Below, piece by piece: positions 43,381 to 51,238 of a DNA stretch of 64,000 bases. The notes under the pieces are model-generated. The model was not told where the DNA came from, ran no database searches, and saw only the letters and a list, made by a program, of their open reading frames with translations. Both the position numbers and the translations under genes were made by a program. How positions within the stretch are numbered: position 1 is the stretch's first letter; each line of letters begins with the position of its first letter. The stretch comes from Gemmatimonadota bacterium (lineage in GTDB: Bacteria; Latescibacterota; UBA2968; GCA-2709665): contig JAPPNU010000008.1 of NCBI GenBank assembly GCA_028873695.1, forward strand, positions 62,001 through 126,000. The letters run 5' to 3'.

Positions 43381-44259
43381 ATGGAAAACGGATACGCAGG
43401 CGAGGGAGTTCAAGAGGTGTCGGACGAGGAATTGCACGCCACCCGCGGTATTTTATCGGAGATGAAGCGGCGGGGCGAACCCATCGCCATGCTGACGTGT
43501 TACGATTTTCCCACCGCCATCCTGCAGGATGCGTCGAACGTGGACGTCATCCTGGTTGGCGATTCGGTGGGGATCAACGTGCTGGGATACGAGAGTCCGC
43601 AGCAGGTAACCATGGAGGATATGCTACACCACACGCGCGCCGTAAGACGGGGCGTCCGGAATGCAATCCTGCTGGCGGATCTGCCGTACCTGTCGTACGA
43701 GACGGACGACCAGGCGGTCGTCAACGCCCGACTTCTGGCGGATTCGGGGGCCGATATGGTCAAACTCGAAGGCGCCGACGAAGTGGCAGGAAGGATCTGC
43801 GCGATCACGGCGGACGGCATCCCGGTCGTCGGCCACGTGGGTCATATGCCGCAGACCTGGAAGGGGAACCGGCATGTCTACGGCGACCGCGCCGACGAGG
43901 CTGCCCGGGTCCTCACGGGAGCGCTCGCGCTGGAGGCCGCGGGGGCGTCGGCCGTGGTGCTCGAATGCGTTCCCGAACAGGTGGCCGGCGTTGTTTCGCG
44001 CGCGTTGAGCATCCCTACAATCGGCATCGGGTCGGGGCGACGGTGCGACGGCCAGGTGCTGGTGGCGCCGGATCTGTTGGGTCTCAATGACTTTTCATTC
44101 AGGTATTCCAAACGGTACGCTGAACTCGGAGGCATCATCCGCGAGGCCTTCGCGACGTACGTTGAGGACGTGAAGGAAAAGCGGTATCCGGCCGAAGAGC
44201 ATCGTTATCGTATCCGGAACGAAGAACTGCGGAAGTTCAAGGCCCTTGCGGAAGAGTAG
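43381..44259 (+). CDS. panB: Ketopantoate hydroxymethyltransferase PanB
   Basis: A 292-residue pantothenate enzyme. MLTCYDFPTAILQDASNVD, LVGDSVGINVLGYES, DADMVKLEG-type strand and HVGHMPQTW give the metal and substrate residues; ALECVPEQVA-like Glu region and IGIGSGRRCDGQVLV complete the barrel. The ATG at 43381 has a weak ribosome site and gives about 20 residues more than usual; a start at the GTG encoding Val13 is possible. Confidence 0.95.
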   Translation: MENGYAGEGVQEVSDEELHATRGILSEMKRRGEPIAMLTCYDFPTAILQDASNVDVILVGDSVGINVLGYESPQQVTMEDMLHHTRAVRRGVRNAILLADLPYLSYETDDQAVVNARLLADSGADMVKLEGADEVAGRICAITADGIPVVGHVGHMPQTWKGNRHVYGDRADEAARVLTGALALEAAGASAVVLECVPEQVAGVVSRALSIPTIGIGSGRRCDGQVLVAPDLLGLNDFSFRYSKRYAELGGIIREAFATYVEDVKEKRYPAEEHRYRIRNEELRKFKALAEE

Positions 44260-44288
44260 ACTCGCGGTCCACGCGTGAGGGATAATAC

Positions 44289-44315
44289 CGCGGGACGGGG
44301 ATCTCCCGTCCCGCG
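44289..44315 (+). terminator. Hairpin between panB and panC
   Basis: Perfect 11-bp stem CGCGGGACGGG / CCCGTCCCGCG with loop GATCT. The T-run is weak, so it may only attenuate. Confidence 0.6.
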
Positions 44316-44347
44316 TTCCTGTTTCAGGAAAGGCGTCCGGGCAGACG

Positions 44348-45229
44348 ATGAAAGCGGTGAGGGTCGTTCGGAACGTGCGGGACATGCATCGGGTTGCGGA
44401 CCGGATGCGAATGGACGGACTCCGGATCGGACTGGTACCGACCATGGGGTATCTCCACGAGGGTCATGCCAGCCTGATGCGCCAGATCGGGCGGGTGACC
44501 GACCGGACGGTCGTGAGCGTCTTCGTCAACCCGGCCCAGTTCGGACCCGATGAGGATTTCAAGACCTATCCTCGCGATTTCGAACGGGACCTGGCGATGG
44601 TCCGCTCGGAGGGAGGCGCCCTGGTCTACGCGCCGTCGGCGGCAGAGATGTACCCTGACGGCTATGCGACGTATCTGGAGGTGGAACGGCTGGCCGACCA
44701 TCTGTGCGGAGCGTCGCGGCCGGGTCATTTCCGGGGTGTGGCCACGGTGGTGACCAAACTCTTCTCAGCCGTCAAACCGCACGCGGCCATATTCGGTCAG
44801 AAAGACGCCCAGCAGGCGGGCGTTGTCCGCAGGACGGTAACCGACCTGAATCTGGACGTGGAAATCATGGTCGCTCCAACGGTGAGAGAGGCGGACGGGT
44901 TGGCCAAGAGTTCCCGCAACCGCTACCTGACGCCCCGCCAGCGTCGTCGCGCCGCCGTGCTCTTCAGAGTCCTGCAGGAAGGTAGAGATCTGGTGCTGGC
45001 GGGCGAAAGACGCGCGTCGGTGGTCATCGACGCCATGTGCCGCCGCGTGAGCGGAAGCCCCGGCGTGGAGGTCGACTACGTCACGGCGGTCGATGCGGAG
45101 GCATTTCGGCCCGTTGAGGAACTTGGAGGCAGGGTGCTGCTGGCAGCGGCAGTCCGGTTCGGCGAATCCCGGCTTATCGACAATATTGTCGTGGAAACCG
45201 AACGCCGGGCGGTTCAGGAAATACGATAA
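44348..45229 (+). CDS. panC: Pantothenate synthetase PanC
   Basis: A 293-residue class I-tRNA-synthetase-fold ligase. LVPTMGYLHEGHASLMRQ holds the HIGH motif, VSVFVNPAQFGPDEDF, RPGHFRGVATVVTKL and AIFGQKDAQQ follow, and SSRNRYLTPRQR carries the KMSKS-like loop. It joins beta-alanine to pantoate. Confidence 0.97.
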   Translation: MKAVRVVRNVRDMHRVADRMRMDGLRIGLVPTMGYLHEGHASLMRQIGRVTDRTVVSVFVNPAQFGPDEDFKTYPRDFERDLAMVRSEGGALVYAPSAAEMYPDGYATYLEVERLADHLCGASRPGHFRGVATVVTKLFSAVKPHAAIFGQKDAQQAGVVRRTVTDLNLDVEIMVAPTVREADGLAKSSRNRYLTPRQRRRAAVLFRVLQEGRDLVLAGERRASVVIDAMCRRVSGSPGVEVDYVTAVDAEAFRPVEELGGRVLLAAAVRFGESRLIDNIVVETERRAVQEIR

Positions 45230-45269
45230 GTGTAAGTTTTTGCTATAAGTAAGGGGGGATTGAAATCGC

Positions 45270-45298
45270 TTGACGACGTGCCTCTACTTCGTTATATT
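45270..45298 (+). promoter_or_regulatory. Promoter of the sod gene
   Basis: TTGACG (45270-45275), 17-nt spacer, TATATT (45293-45298). Leader about 65 nt. Confidence 0.75.
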
Positions 45299-45369
45299 TT
45301 TGTCTTGGACGTATTACCGAAGCGTCCGGTTCTGTATCCCATCCTCAATTAACGTAAGGAGTGTACTCA

Positions 45370-45984
45370 ATGGCTTATTCACTTCCCGATCTGCCGTACG
45401 GTTACGATGCTCTCGAGCCCCATATAGACGCCCGCACTATGGAAATTCACCATGGCAGGCACCACAATACGTACATCACGAACCTGAACAACGCACTCGA
45501 AGGACACGCCGACCTGGCCGACCAGAGTGTCGAGGACCTCGTCAGCAATCTCGATGGCGTTCCGGAGTCAATTCGTACCGCGGTCCGGAACAATGGCGGC
45601 GGCCATGCCAATCACAGTCTGTTCTGGACGGTGATGTCCCCGAACGGTGGCGGCGAGCCCTCCGGTGACCTGGCCGATGCGATCGACGATGCGTTCGGCA
45701 GCCTCGACGCGGCGCGCGACGAGTTCGTCCAGGCGGCAACGACCCGTTTCGGCAGCGGTTGGGCATGGGTTGTCGTGAAGGACGGCGGTCTGGCGATTCT
45801 CAGTACCCCGAACCAGGACAGCCCGCTGATGTCCGGCGACGGTACGCCGATACTCGGACTGGACGTCTGGGAGCACGCTTATTACCTGAATTATCAGAAC
45901 CGGCGACCCGATTATATCCAGGCGTGGGGAAACGTGATCGACTGGGACGCGGTGGCGGCCCGATTCGCCGCTGCGACTTCCTGA
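45370..45984 (+). CDS. Fe/Mn superoxide dismutase
   Basis: A 204-residue SOD, no signal peptide. [18 protein letters not shown] opens it. Metal ligands are His in [11 protein letters not shown], His in HANHSLFW, and Asp/His in [23 protein letters not shown] closes the dimer interface. Fe versus Mn use cannot be settled by eye. ATG follows AAGGAG. The peroxiredoxin gene is next, after 99 nt. Confidence 0.96.
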   Translation: MAYSLPDLPYGYDALEPHIDARTMEIHHGRHHNTYITNLNNALEGHADLADQSVEDLVSNLDGVPESIRTAVRNNGGGHANHSLFWTVMSPNGGGEPSGDLADAIDDAFGSLDAARDEFVQAATTRFGSGWAWVVVKDGGLAILSTPNQDSPLMSGDGTPILGLDVWEHAYYLNYQNRRPDYIQAWGNVIDWDAVAARFAAATS

Positions 45985-46083
45985 CCGGGCGCGCCGTCAG
46001 CGCATGCCAATACAGCGTCTGCCGTTGTTTTTTCGGTTCGGCTTTCCGGCCGGGATGCTGGAATTACAAGAAAGGATCATTCG

Positions 46084-46560
46084 ATGAGTGTCAATGTAGG
46101 CGATCAGGCGCCCGACTTCACCCTGAAGAGCAAGCGCGGCGACCTCGAGGACGTGGCACTAAGCGGTTTCAGAGGCGAAAAGAACGTCGTGCTGCTGTTT
46201 TTTCCGCTTGCGTATACGTCGGTCTGTACCGACGAAATGTGTTCGGTGAGTGGCGGCCTGTCCGAATACGACGATCTGAACGCGCAGGTGCTGGGAGTCA
46301 GTGTGGACAGCCCCTTCGCCCAGGAAGCCTGGGCGGACGAGAACGATATTTCCTTTCCGCTGCTGAGCGATTTCAACAAAGAGGTGAGCGCCGCCTACGG
46401 TGCTCAATATCAGGATCTTCTGGGTTTCAGGGGCGTCGCGAAACGCGCGGCGTTCGTCGTAGACCGGGAAGGGATCGTGCGGTACGCGGAGGTATCTGAA
46501 GATGCTACGGTACTTCCCGATTTCGACGCCGTAAAGCGCTGTCTTTCCTCTATCGGCTGA
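46084..46560 (+). CDS. AhpE/Bcp-type peroxiredoxin
   Basis: A 158-residue peroxiredoxin reducing H2O2 or alkyl peroxides. VGDQAPDFTLKSKRG opens the fold; the peroxidatic Cys48 is in YTSVCTDEMC, with Cys53 as a possible resolving residue (unusual spacing). GVSVDSPFAQEAWADEN and AAFVVDREGIVRYAEV follow. ATG is preceded by GAAAGG. Next to sod it forms an oxidative-stress pair ahead of the Fe-S genes. Confidence 0.93.
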   Translation: MSVNVGDQAPDFTLKSKRGDLEDVALSGFRGEKNVVLLFFPLAYTSVCTDEMCSVSGGLSEYDDLNAQVLGVSVDSPFAQEAWADENDISFPLLSDFNKEVSAAYGAQYQDLLGFRGVAKRAAFVVDREGIVRYAEVSEDATVLPDFDAVKRCLSSIG

Positions 46561-46600
46561 TCGGTAGCGTTTCAGGATCCCCGAAAATTTCGAGGGCACA

Positions 46601-46924
46601 ATGGTTACGGTCTCCGAAGCTGCCGCGGTAAAGATCAAGGATTTGCTGGACCGGGAAGGCGTTCCCGACGCGGGTCTCCGGATGAAAGTGGTCGGGGGCG
46701 GATGTTCCGGGCTGCAGTACCAGTTGGGTTTTGAAGACGGTCCCGGCGAAGATGACGACACCATCGAAAGCAACGGCGTCAGGGTGTTTGTGGACATGAA
46801 GAGCGCACTTTATCTCGCGGGGTCCGAACTGGATTATGACGACGGGTTGATGGGAGCGGGTTTCAAGGTATCAAATCCCAATGCCACGAATCAGTGCGGC
46901 TGCGGGGAGTCGTTTGGTGTATGA
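46601..46924 (+). CDS. erpA: A-type Fe-S carrier (ErpA/IscA family)
   Basis: A 107-residue A-type carrier protein. VSEAAAVKIKDLLDREG opens it; ligands are Cys35 in GGGCSGLQY and the terminal CGCGESFG pair. It hands assembled clusters to client enzymes, of which several follow downstream. A hairpin (46927-46966) directly after the stop suggests the transcript can end here. Confidence 0.95.
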   Translation: MVTVSEAAAVKIKDLLDREGVPDAGLRMKVVGGGCSGLQYQLGFEDGPGEDDDTIESNGVRVFVDMKSALYLAGSELDYDDGLMGAGFKVSNPNATNQCGCGESFGV

Positions 46925-46926
46925 TG

Positions 46927-46966
46927 AAACGAGCCGGGCCGTTCTGCTGCTGCGGCCGGTTCGTTT
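46927..46966 (+). terminator. Terminator-like hairpin after erpA
   Basis: AAACGAGCCGG pairs with CCGGTTCGTTT (one G-T pair, one bulge) around a GC-rich apical loop. The right arm ends in TTT. Confidence 0.65.
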
Positions 46967-47207
46967 CCGGATTGGGAGAGGGAGGGGTCCGGGCTGGATG
47001 CCTCCCTTTGTTGTCCGAACGATCAGTTGAACCGGAGTATTATGCTTTCTTTGTTGCACTTTGCAGGTCTGCTTCACAACTGGAGCAGACAGCAAGTGGC
47101 TCTATCGGAGAATTCCGGAGAACCGGCGTCGCATCGCCTCAGGGAGCGGGAGCGACAATTCACCGTGGAGCCAAACGTGCGTCAATCGATTGACCTGGAT
47201 CTCAATC

Positions 47208-47375
47208 TAAGAAGCTGTCTTAAAATTCCCAGCGGTCTTCGCGCGGCTGCAAAAGCGGCGGTCAGCGTTGGTCAAACCCAACCGTATAGACAAATATGGG
47301 CGGATTTTCCCGCCTCGACCGCCACTTTTTCGCTCGCGCTCGGGAACTCACCGGTAATTTTAAAACAGCCTCTTA
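47208..47375. repeat. Family A repeat, best full-length copy (168 bp)
   Basis: Terminal inverted repeats: left TAAGAAGCTGTCTTAAAATT; right end reversed, TAAGAGGCTGTTTTAAAATT. The interior holds CGTATAGACAAATATGGGCG and TTTTTCGCTCGCGCTCGGGA. Its edge is 20 nt from the RNase Y start, and an open frame reads through it into RNase Y, which would mislead automatic start calling. Nothing else is seen in 46967-47394. Confidence 0.85.
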
Positions 47376-47394
47376 CCGAAAACGGGAGGCTTCA

Positions 47395-49194
47395 ATGGCA
47401 CTGGATGCATACTCAGTCGGTCTTGCCATTGCTTGCGCGATTCTCCTCTTCGCTCTCGGGTGGTTCTTGTCCGCGAGGCTCAAGGCCCGCAGAATACAGG
47501 AAATTGAACACCACACCGAGCGTCGGATTTCAAAAATGGTCGAGAAGGCGGGCCGGGAGCGCAGGGCCGCCTTTCTTGAAGAGAAGAACAGATGGTACGA
47601 CGCCAAGACGACGTTCGAGCGCGAACTGGATAGCAAGAAGCGTGAACTGGAGCGACGGGACGAGGACCTGAACGAGAAAGAGAACGGCATACTCGAGCAG
47701 TACGAAAACCTTAAACAGCGAAACAAGGAAGTGAATCGAAGGGAGCGCGACGTACGGCAGCGCGCGGTACGGCTGGATCAGAATCAACAGGAACTCGAAC
47801 AGGTGCTGCGCGAGCAGCGTGCCATGCTGGAACGCATATCCGGCATGAATGTGGACCGCGCCCGGGAAATGCTTCTGGAGACTATCGAGACCGATCTCCG
47901 GCATACGGCGACCGCGATGGGTATGGAAATCATGGATCAGGCCCGGGAGCGGTCGGAACGTGAGTCGAAGAAGATAATCGCGCAGGCAATAGAACGCTGT
48001 TCCACGGACCAGACCGTACAATCTTCCATCTCGGTCGTGGCGCTTCCCGACGACGATATCAAGGGAAGGATTGTCGGCAAGGAAGGGCGGAATATCATCT
48101 CCTTCGAGGCTGCTACCGGCGTGAAGGTTATCGTGAACGATACGCCGGAAGCCGTTGTGCTTTCCAGCTTCGACCCGGTAAAGCGGGACGTGGCGAGGCT
48201 GGCAATGGAGCAGCTGGTGAAGGAGGGACGAATCAACCCCAGCCGTGTGGAAGAGGTCGTGGCCGAATGCGAGGACCGCATCGAGACCCTTGTCGAAGAG
48301 GAGGGCCGGCGAGCGGTCAGGGAAGTGGGCATCGATAACATGCACTCCGAACTGGTGTCGATGCTGGGACGTCTGAAATATCGGACGAGTTACGGCCAGA
48401 GCGTGTTGGGTCATTCAAAGGAAGTGGCGTTTCTGGCAGGCGCGATGGCCGCGGAACTGCGGATGGACGAGATGCTGGCGCGGCGGGCCGGGCTGTTGCA
48501 CGACATCGGCAAAGCGGTCGATCAGGAACAGGAAGGAACCCATACCGACATCGGCGTGGCACTGGTTCGCAAGCACGGCGAAGGGCAGGAAGTCGGAAAC
48601 GCCATACTCTACCATCACGGAGACGCCGAAGCCAGTTCTCCCATTTCATTCCTGGTTAAGGCTGCGGACGCCATTTCCTCGTCGCGTCCGGGCGCCCGCC
48701 GCGACGACGCCGAAGGGTATATTCGAAGGGTGAGGGATCTGGAGGATATAGCCCGTGGTTTCCAGGGCGTTCGAGACGCGTACGCGATCAACGCCGGACG
48801 GGAGATCCGGGTGATGGTGAATGCCGGCCGCGTGGATGACGAACACGCCAAGGCCCTGTCCTTCGAAATTGCGCAGCGCATCCGGGAGGGCATGACCTAT
48901 CCCGGCGAGATTCAGGTTACGTTAATCCGGCAAACCGTCGCCACCCAGTGGGCCGGACGGACGAACAAGAGACGCAAGGGGCGATCCCGAAACAGGAGAG
49001 GAGAACGCCGATATGAAAAAGGTCGGTCACGAAATGACGCTGACCGAAAGAATGTATCTTCCGGCAATCACAAAGGGCCTGTCGCTGACCTTCCGTCATC
49101 TGCTCGGCAAGAAGATCACGATGCAGTATCCGGAGGAAACCTGGACAAAGCCCAGCGGATACCGAGGGCTGCACAAGCTAACCAGGGACGATAA
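47395..49194 (+). CDS. rny: Ribonuclease Y, with C-terminal extension
   Basis: A 599-residue membrane-anchored endoribonuclease that starts mRNA decay. An N-terminal span (VGLAIACAILLFALGWFL) is followed by a long charged coiled coil, a KH domain (GRIVGKEGRNIISFEAATGV) and the HD domain (GLLHDIGKAVD, YHHGDAEASS). The usual end comes near residue 524 (YPGEIQVTLIRQT). Here no stop follows, and about 75 basic residues continue, overlapping nuoI by 182 nt in another frame. ATG at 47395 has GGGAGG upstream; earlier in-frame codons belong to the repeat. Confidence 0.95.
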   Translation: MALDAYSVGLAIACAILLFALGWFLSARLKARRIQEIEHHTERRISKMVEKAGRERRAAFLEEKNRWYDAKTTFERELDSKKRELERRDEDLNEKENGILEQYENLKQRNKEVNRRERDVRQRAVRLDQNQQELEQVLREQRAMLERISGMNVDRAREMLLETIETDLRHTATAMGMEIMDQARERSERESKKIIAQAIERCSTDQTVQSSISVVALPDDDIKGRIVGKEGRNIISFEAATGVKVIVNDTPEAVVLSSFDPVKRDVARLAMEQLVKEGRINPSRVEEVVAECEDRIETLVEEEGRRAVREVGIDNMHSELVSMLGRLKYRTSYGQSVLGHSKEVAFLAGAMAAELRMDEMLARRAGLLHDIGKAVDQEQEGTHTDIGVALVRKHGEGQEVGNAILYHHGDAEASSPISFLVKAADAISSSRPGARRDDAEGYIRRVRDLEDIARGFQGVRDAYAINAGREIRVMVNAGRVDDEHAKALSFEIAQRIREGMTYPGEIQVTLIRQTVATQWAGRTNKRRKGRSRNRRGERRYEKGRSRNDADRKNVSSGNHKGPVADLPSSARQEDHDAVSGGNLDKAQRIPRAAQANQGR

Positions 49195-49510
49195 GGGTCG
49201 TCCGAAGTGCGTCGCGTGCTACATGTGCGCCACCGCCTGTCCGGCCGAGTGCATCGCCATCGAAGCCGAGGAAGCGCCCTGGGAGGATCGCGAGAAGCAT
49301 CCCAAACGGTTCGACATCGATATGCTGCGGTGCATCTTTTGCGGCATGTGCGTTGAGGCCTGCCCTGAAGACGCGATCGTGATGACCGAGCGAACCGAAC
49401 TGGTGGCGGAAAGCCGTGCCGAGCTGATCTACACGAAAGAAAAACTGCTGGCCGTAGAAGACCGTGTGACGCTTACGCCGCCTCGAAGGCCACTCGAAAA
49501 CACCCGATGA
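49013..49510 (+). CDS. nuoI: NuoI-type 2x[4Fe-4S] ferredoxin-like subunit
   Basis: A 165-residue protein. The N-terminal amphipathic region (TKGLSLTFRHLLGKKITMQY) and the two cluster motifs CVACYMCATACPAECI and CIFCGMCVEACPEDAI match complex I subunit I. No other nuo gene is in the window, so it either belongs to a scattered complex I or works as a stand-alone electron carrier. ATG is preceded by GGAGAGGAGAA; the whole start region is inside the RNase Y extension. Confidence 0.9.
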   Translation: MKKVGHEMTLTERMYLPAITKGLSLTFRHLLGKKITMQYPEETWTKPSGYRGLHKLTRDDKGRPKCVACYMCATACPAECIAIEAEEAPWEDREKHPKRFDIDMLRCIFCGMCVEACPEDAIVMTERTELVAESRAELIYTKEKLLAVEDRVTLTPPRRPLENTR

Positions 49511-49532
49511 GCCGACGGGTGGTTGGGCGACC

Positions 49533-49913
49533 ATGGCCGAGATCTACAGCGAGATTGCGCTGGATCATTTCAGGAATCCGCGCAACGCGGGTACCATGCA
49601 ACATGCCGACGGCGCTGCGACAGTCGAGAATCCGGCGTCCGGCGCGGTCGTGTCGCTTCAATTGAGAATTGTACACGAACGGGTCGAACGCGCGAAGTTT
49701 CAGGCTCAGGGCTGCACGGCCACAATCGCCGCCGCTTCGGCCATAACGGAAATCGTATCGGGCCTCCCGGTCGCGGCCGCCGCCGCGGTAACTCGGGCGG
49801 ACGTGGAAGCCAGGCTGGGCGGACTGCCGCCCACGAGAAAGCACGCAACCGCGCTGGCGCGGGATGCGGTCAGGGCGGCGATTGCGGATTTCAGGACCCG
49901 GGTCGGGGTCTGA
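49533..49913 (+). CDS. IscU/NifU-N-like scaffold protein missing two cluster Cys
   Basis: A 126-residue protein with clear IscU fold: YSEIALDHFRNPRNAGTM, GCTATIAAASAITEIVSG, LGGLPPTRKHATALARDA. In IscU the three ligands are Cys in NPxCGD, Cys in GCxA and Cys in KHC. Here only Cys61 remains; Ser36, Ala38 (for Asp) and Ala105 replace the others. It is unlikely to build a normal cluster and may be a regulator, carrier or decaying paralogue. ATG lies 22 nt after nuoI. A terminator follows. Confidence 0.85.
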   Translation: MAEIYSEIALDHFRNPRNAGTMQHADGAATVENPASGAVVSLQLRIVHERVERAKFQAQGCTATIAAASAITEIVSGLPVAAAAAVTRADVEARLGGLPPTRKHATALARDAVRAAIADFRTRVGV

Positions 49914-49936
49914 CGGAGTTCGATTCGACCATACAG

Positions 49937-49970
49937 AAAAGGACAGGGTACGTCCGTTCCCTGTCCTTTT
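49937..49970 (+). terminator. Terminator between IscU-like gene and queG
   Basis: Perfect 12-bp stem AAAAGGACAGGG / CCCTGTCCTTTT with a 10-nt loop. It ends 17 nt before the queG start codon. Confidence 0.85.
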
Positions 49971-49987
49971 GGGCTTGTTTGGCGTCC

Positions 49988-51238
49988 ATGGGCAAATTTA
50001 CGGAAGACGACAAGCGAAGGCTGACAGCGCGAATCAAGCGCAAGGCGCGCGGGATGGGTTTCAGTCCCGTGGGCGTCGCGCCAGCGGGGCCGCCGGCGCA
50101 CTGGGGCTTCTATCTGGACTGGCTCGCGAAGGGGTATGCCGGCCAGATGGCCTATCTTGGCCGGCGCCTGGACCGGAGGTCGCATCCCGGGCGGGTCCTG
50201 CCGGGCGCCAGAACGGTCCTTTGCGTGGGGATGAATTACGATCAGGAGGACGGTGCGCCGCCTGCCGGTGAGCGCACCACCGGCAGGATCTCCAGGTACG
50301 CCAGGGGCGACGATTATCACGACCTGATGAACGCCCGACTGAAGAAACTGCTTGAATGGATTCAGACCCTGGAACCCGGCGCGAAGGGCCGGGTATACGT
50401 GGACACGGGACCCGTACTCGAGCGTGATTTCGCCGCCCGCGCAGGTATCGGATGGTTCGGCAAGCACACCAATCTCATCCATAAGCGCAAGGGTTCGTGG
50501 TTTTTTCTCGGTGAGATTCTCCTGACCCTGCCCCTGGTTCACGACCGCCCGGTTGCCGACCATTGCGGGACCTGCACGCTTTGCATGGACGCCTGCCCCA
50601 CCGATGCGATTCCACAGCCCTACGTGCTGGATTCCAACCGGTGCATCTCCTACCTGACGATCGAGCTGAAGGGCGCGATTCCAGGGCCTTTCAGAGAAAA
50701 AATGGGTGACTGGATCTACGGATGCGATATCTGCCAGGAGGTCTGTCCGTGGAACCGGAAGCAGGCCAGGCCGACCGCGGAGCCGGCACTGACGGCCCGT
50801 GAGGGTCTCGAAGCGCCCGAACTCGCCGGATTGCTTGCTATGGACCAGACGGCATTCAGCCGCAGATTTCGCGGAAGCCCGATCAAACGCGCCAAACGGC
50901 GCGGGTTGTTGCGCAATGCCGCCGTGGCGCTGGGCAATCGCGGCACGACCGCTGATATTCCCGCGTTGACGGCAGCGTTATCCGATGCCGAACCTCTCGT
51001 CCGCGGCCACGCGGCCTGGGCGCTCGGCCGTATCGGCGGGCCCGATGCGCGCCGCGCGCTTTCCGAGGCGGGCGGCTCCGAGACGGACGAGGCCGTCCGC
51101 GAGGAAATCGGAATGGCGCTGGACGAAATCGACATGGAGGACGGGTCGGGCGGGCGCCCCGAGCGAAGGCGCGAGGCTACCGAGACATCGAATGAAGACG
51201 CATATTCCGGGGTGCCGCATGCAACTTCTCGATATTGA
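49988..51238 (+). CDS. queG: Epoxyqueuosine reductase QueG with HEAT-like tail
   Basis: A 416-residue cobalamin- and Fe-S-dependent enzyme finishing queuosine in tRNA. MGFSPVGVAPAGPP and SRYARGDDYH mark the N-terminal domain; GWFGKHTNLIHKRKGSWFFL binds cobalamin; clusters are in CGTCTLCMDACPTDAI and YGCDICQEVCPW. The C-terminus adds two HEAT/PBS repeats (LRNAAVALGNRGT and VRGHAAWALGRIGG). The ATG at 49988 has no ribosome site and follows a terminator closely. The end overlaps miaB. Confidence 0.93.
   Translation: MGKFTEDDKRRLTARIKRKARGMGFSPVGVAPAGPPAHWGFYLDWLAKGYAGQMAYLGRRLDRRSHPGRVLPGARTVLCVGMNYDQEDGAPPAGERTTGRISRYARGDDYHDLMNARLKKLLEWIQTLEPGAKGRVYVDTGPVLERDFAARAGIGWFGKHTNLIHKRKGSWFFLGEILLTLPLVHDRPVADHCGTCTLCMDACPTDAIPQPYVLDSNRCISYLTIELKGAIPGPFREKMGDWIYGCDICQEVCPWNRKQARPTAEPALTAREGLEAPELAGLLAMDQTAFSRRFRGSPIKRAKRRGLLRNAAVALGNRGTTADIPALTAALSDAEPLVRGHAAWALGRIGGPDARRALSEAGGSETDEAVREEIGMALDEIDMEDGSGGRPERRREATETSNEDAYSGVPHATSRY

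Noticed and set aside
47296..47394. Longer N-terminus for RNase Y
   Set aside because: The 33 extra codons translate a family A repeat; the normal membrane-anchor start with GGGAGG is at 47395.
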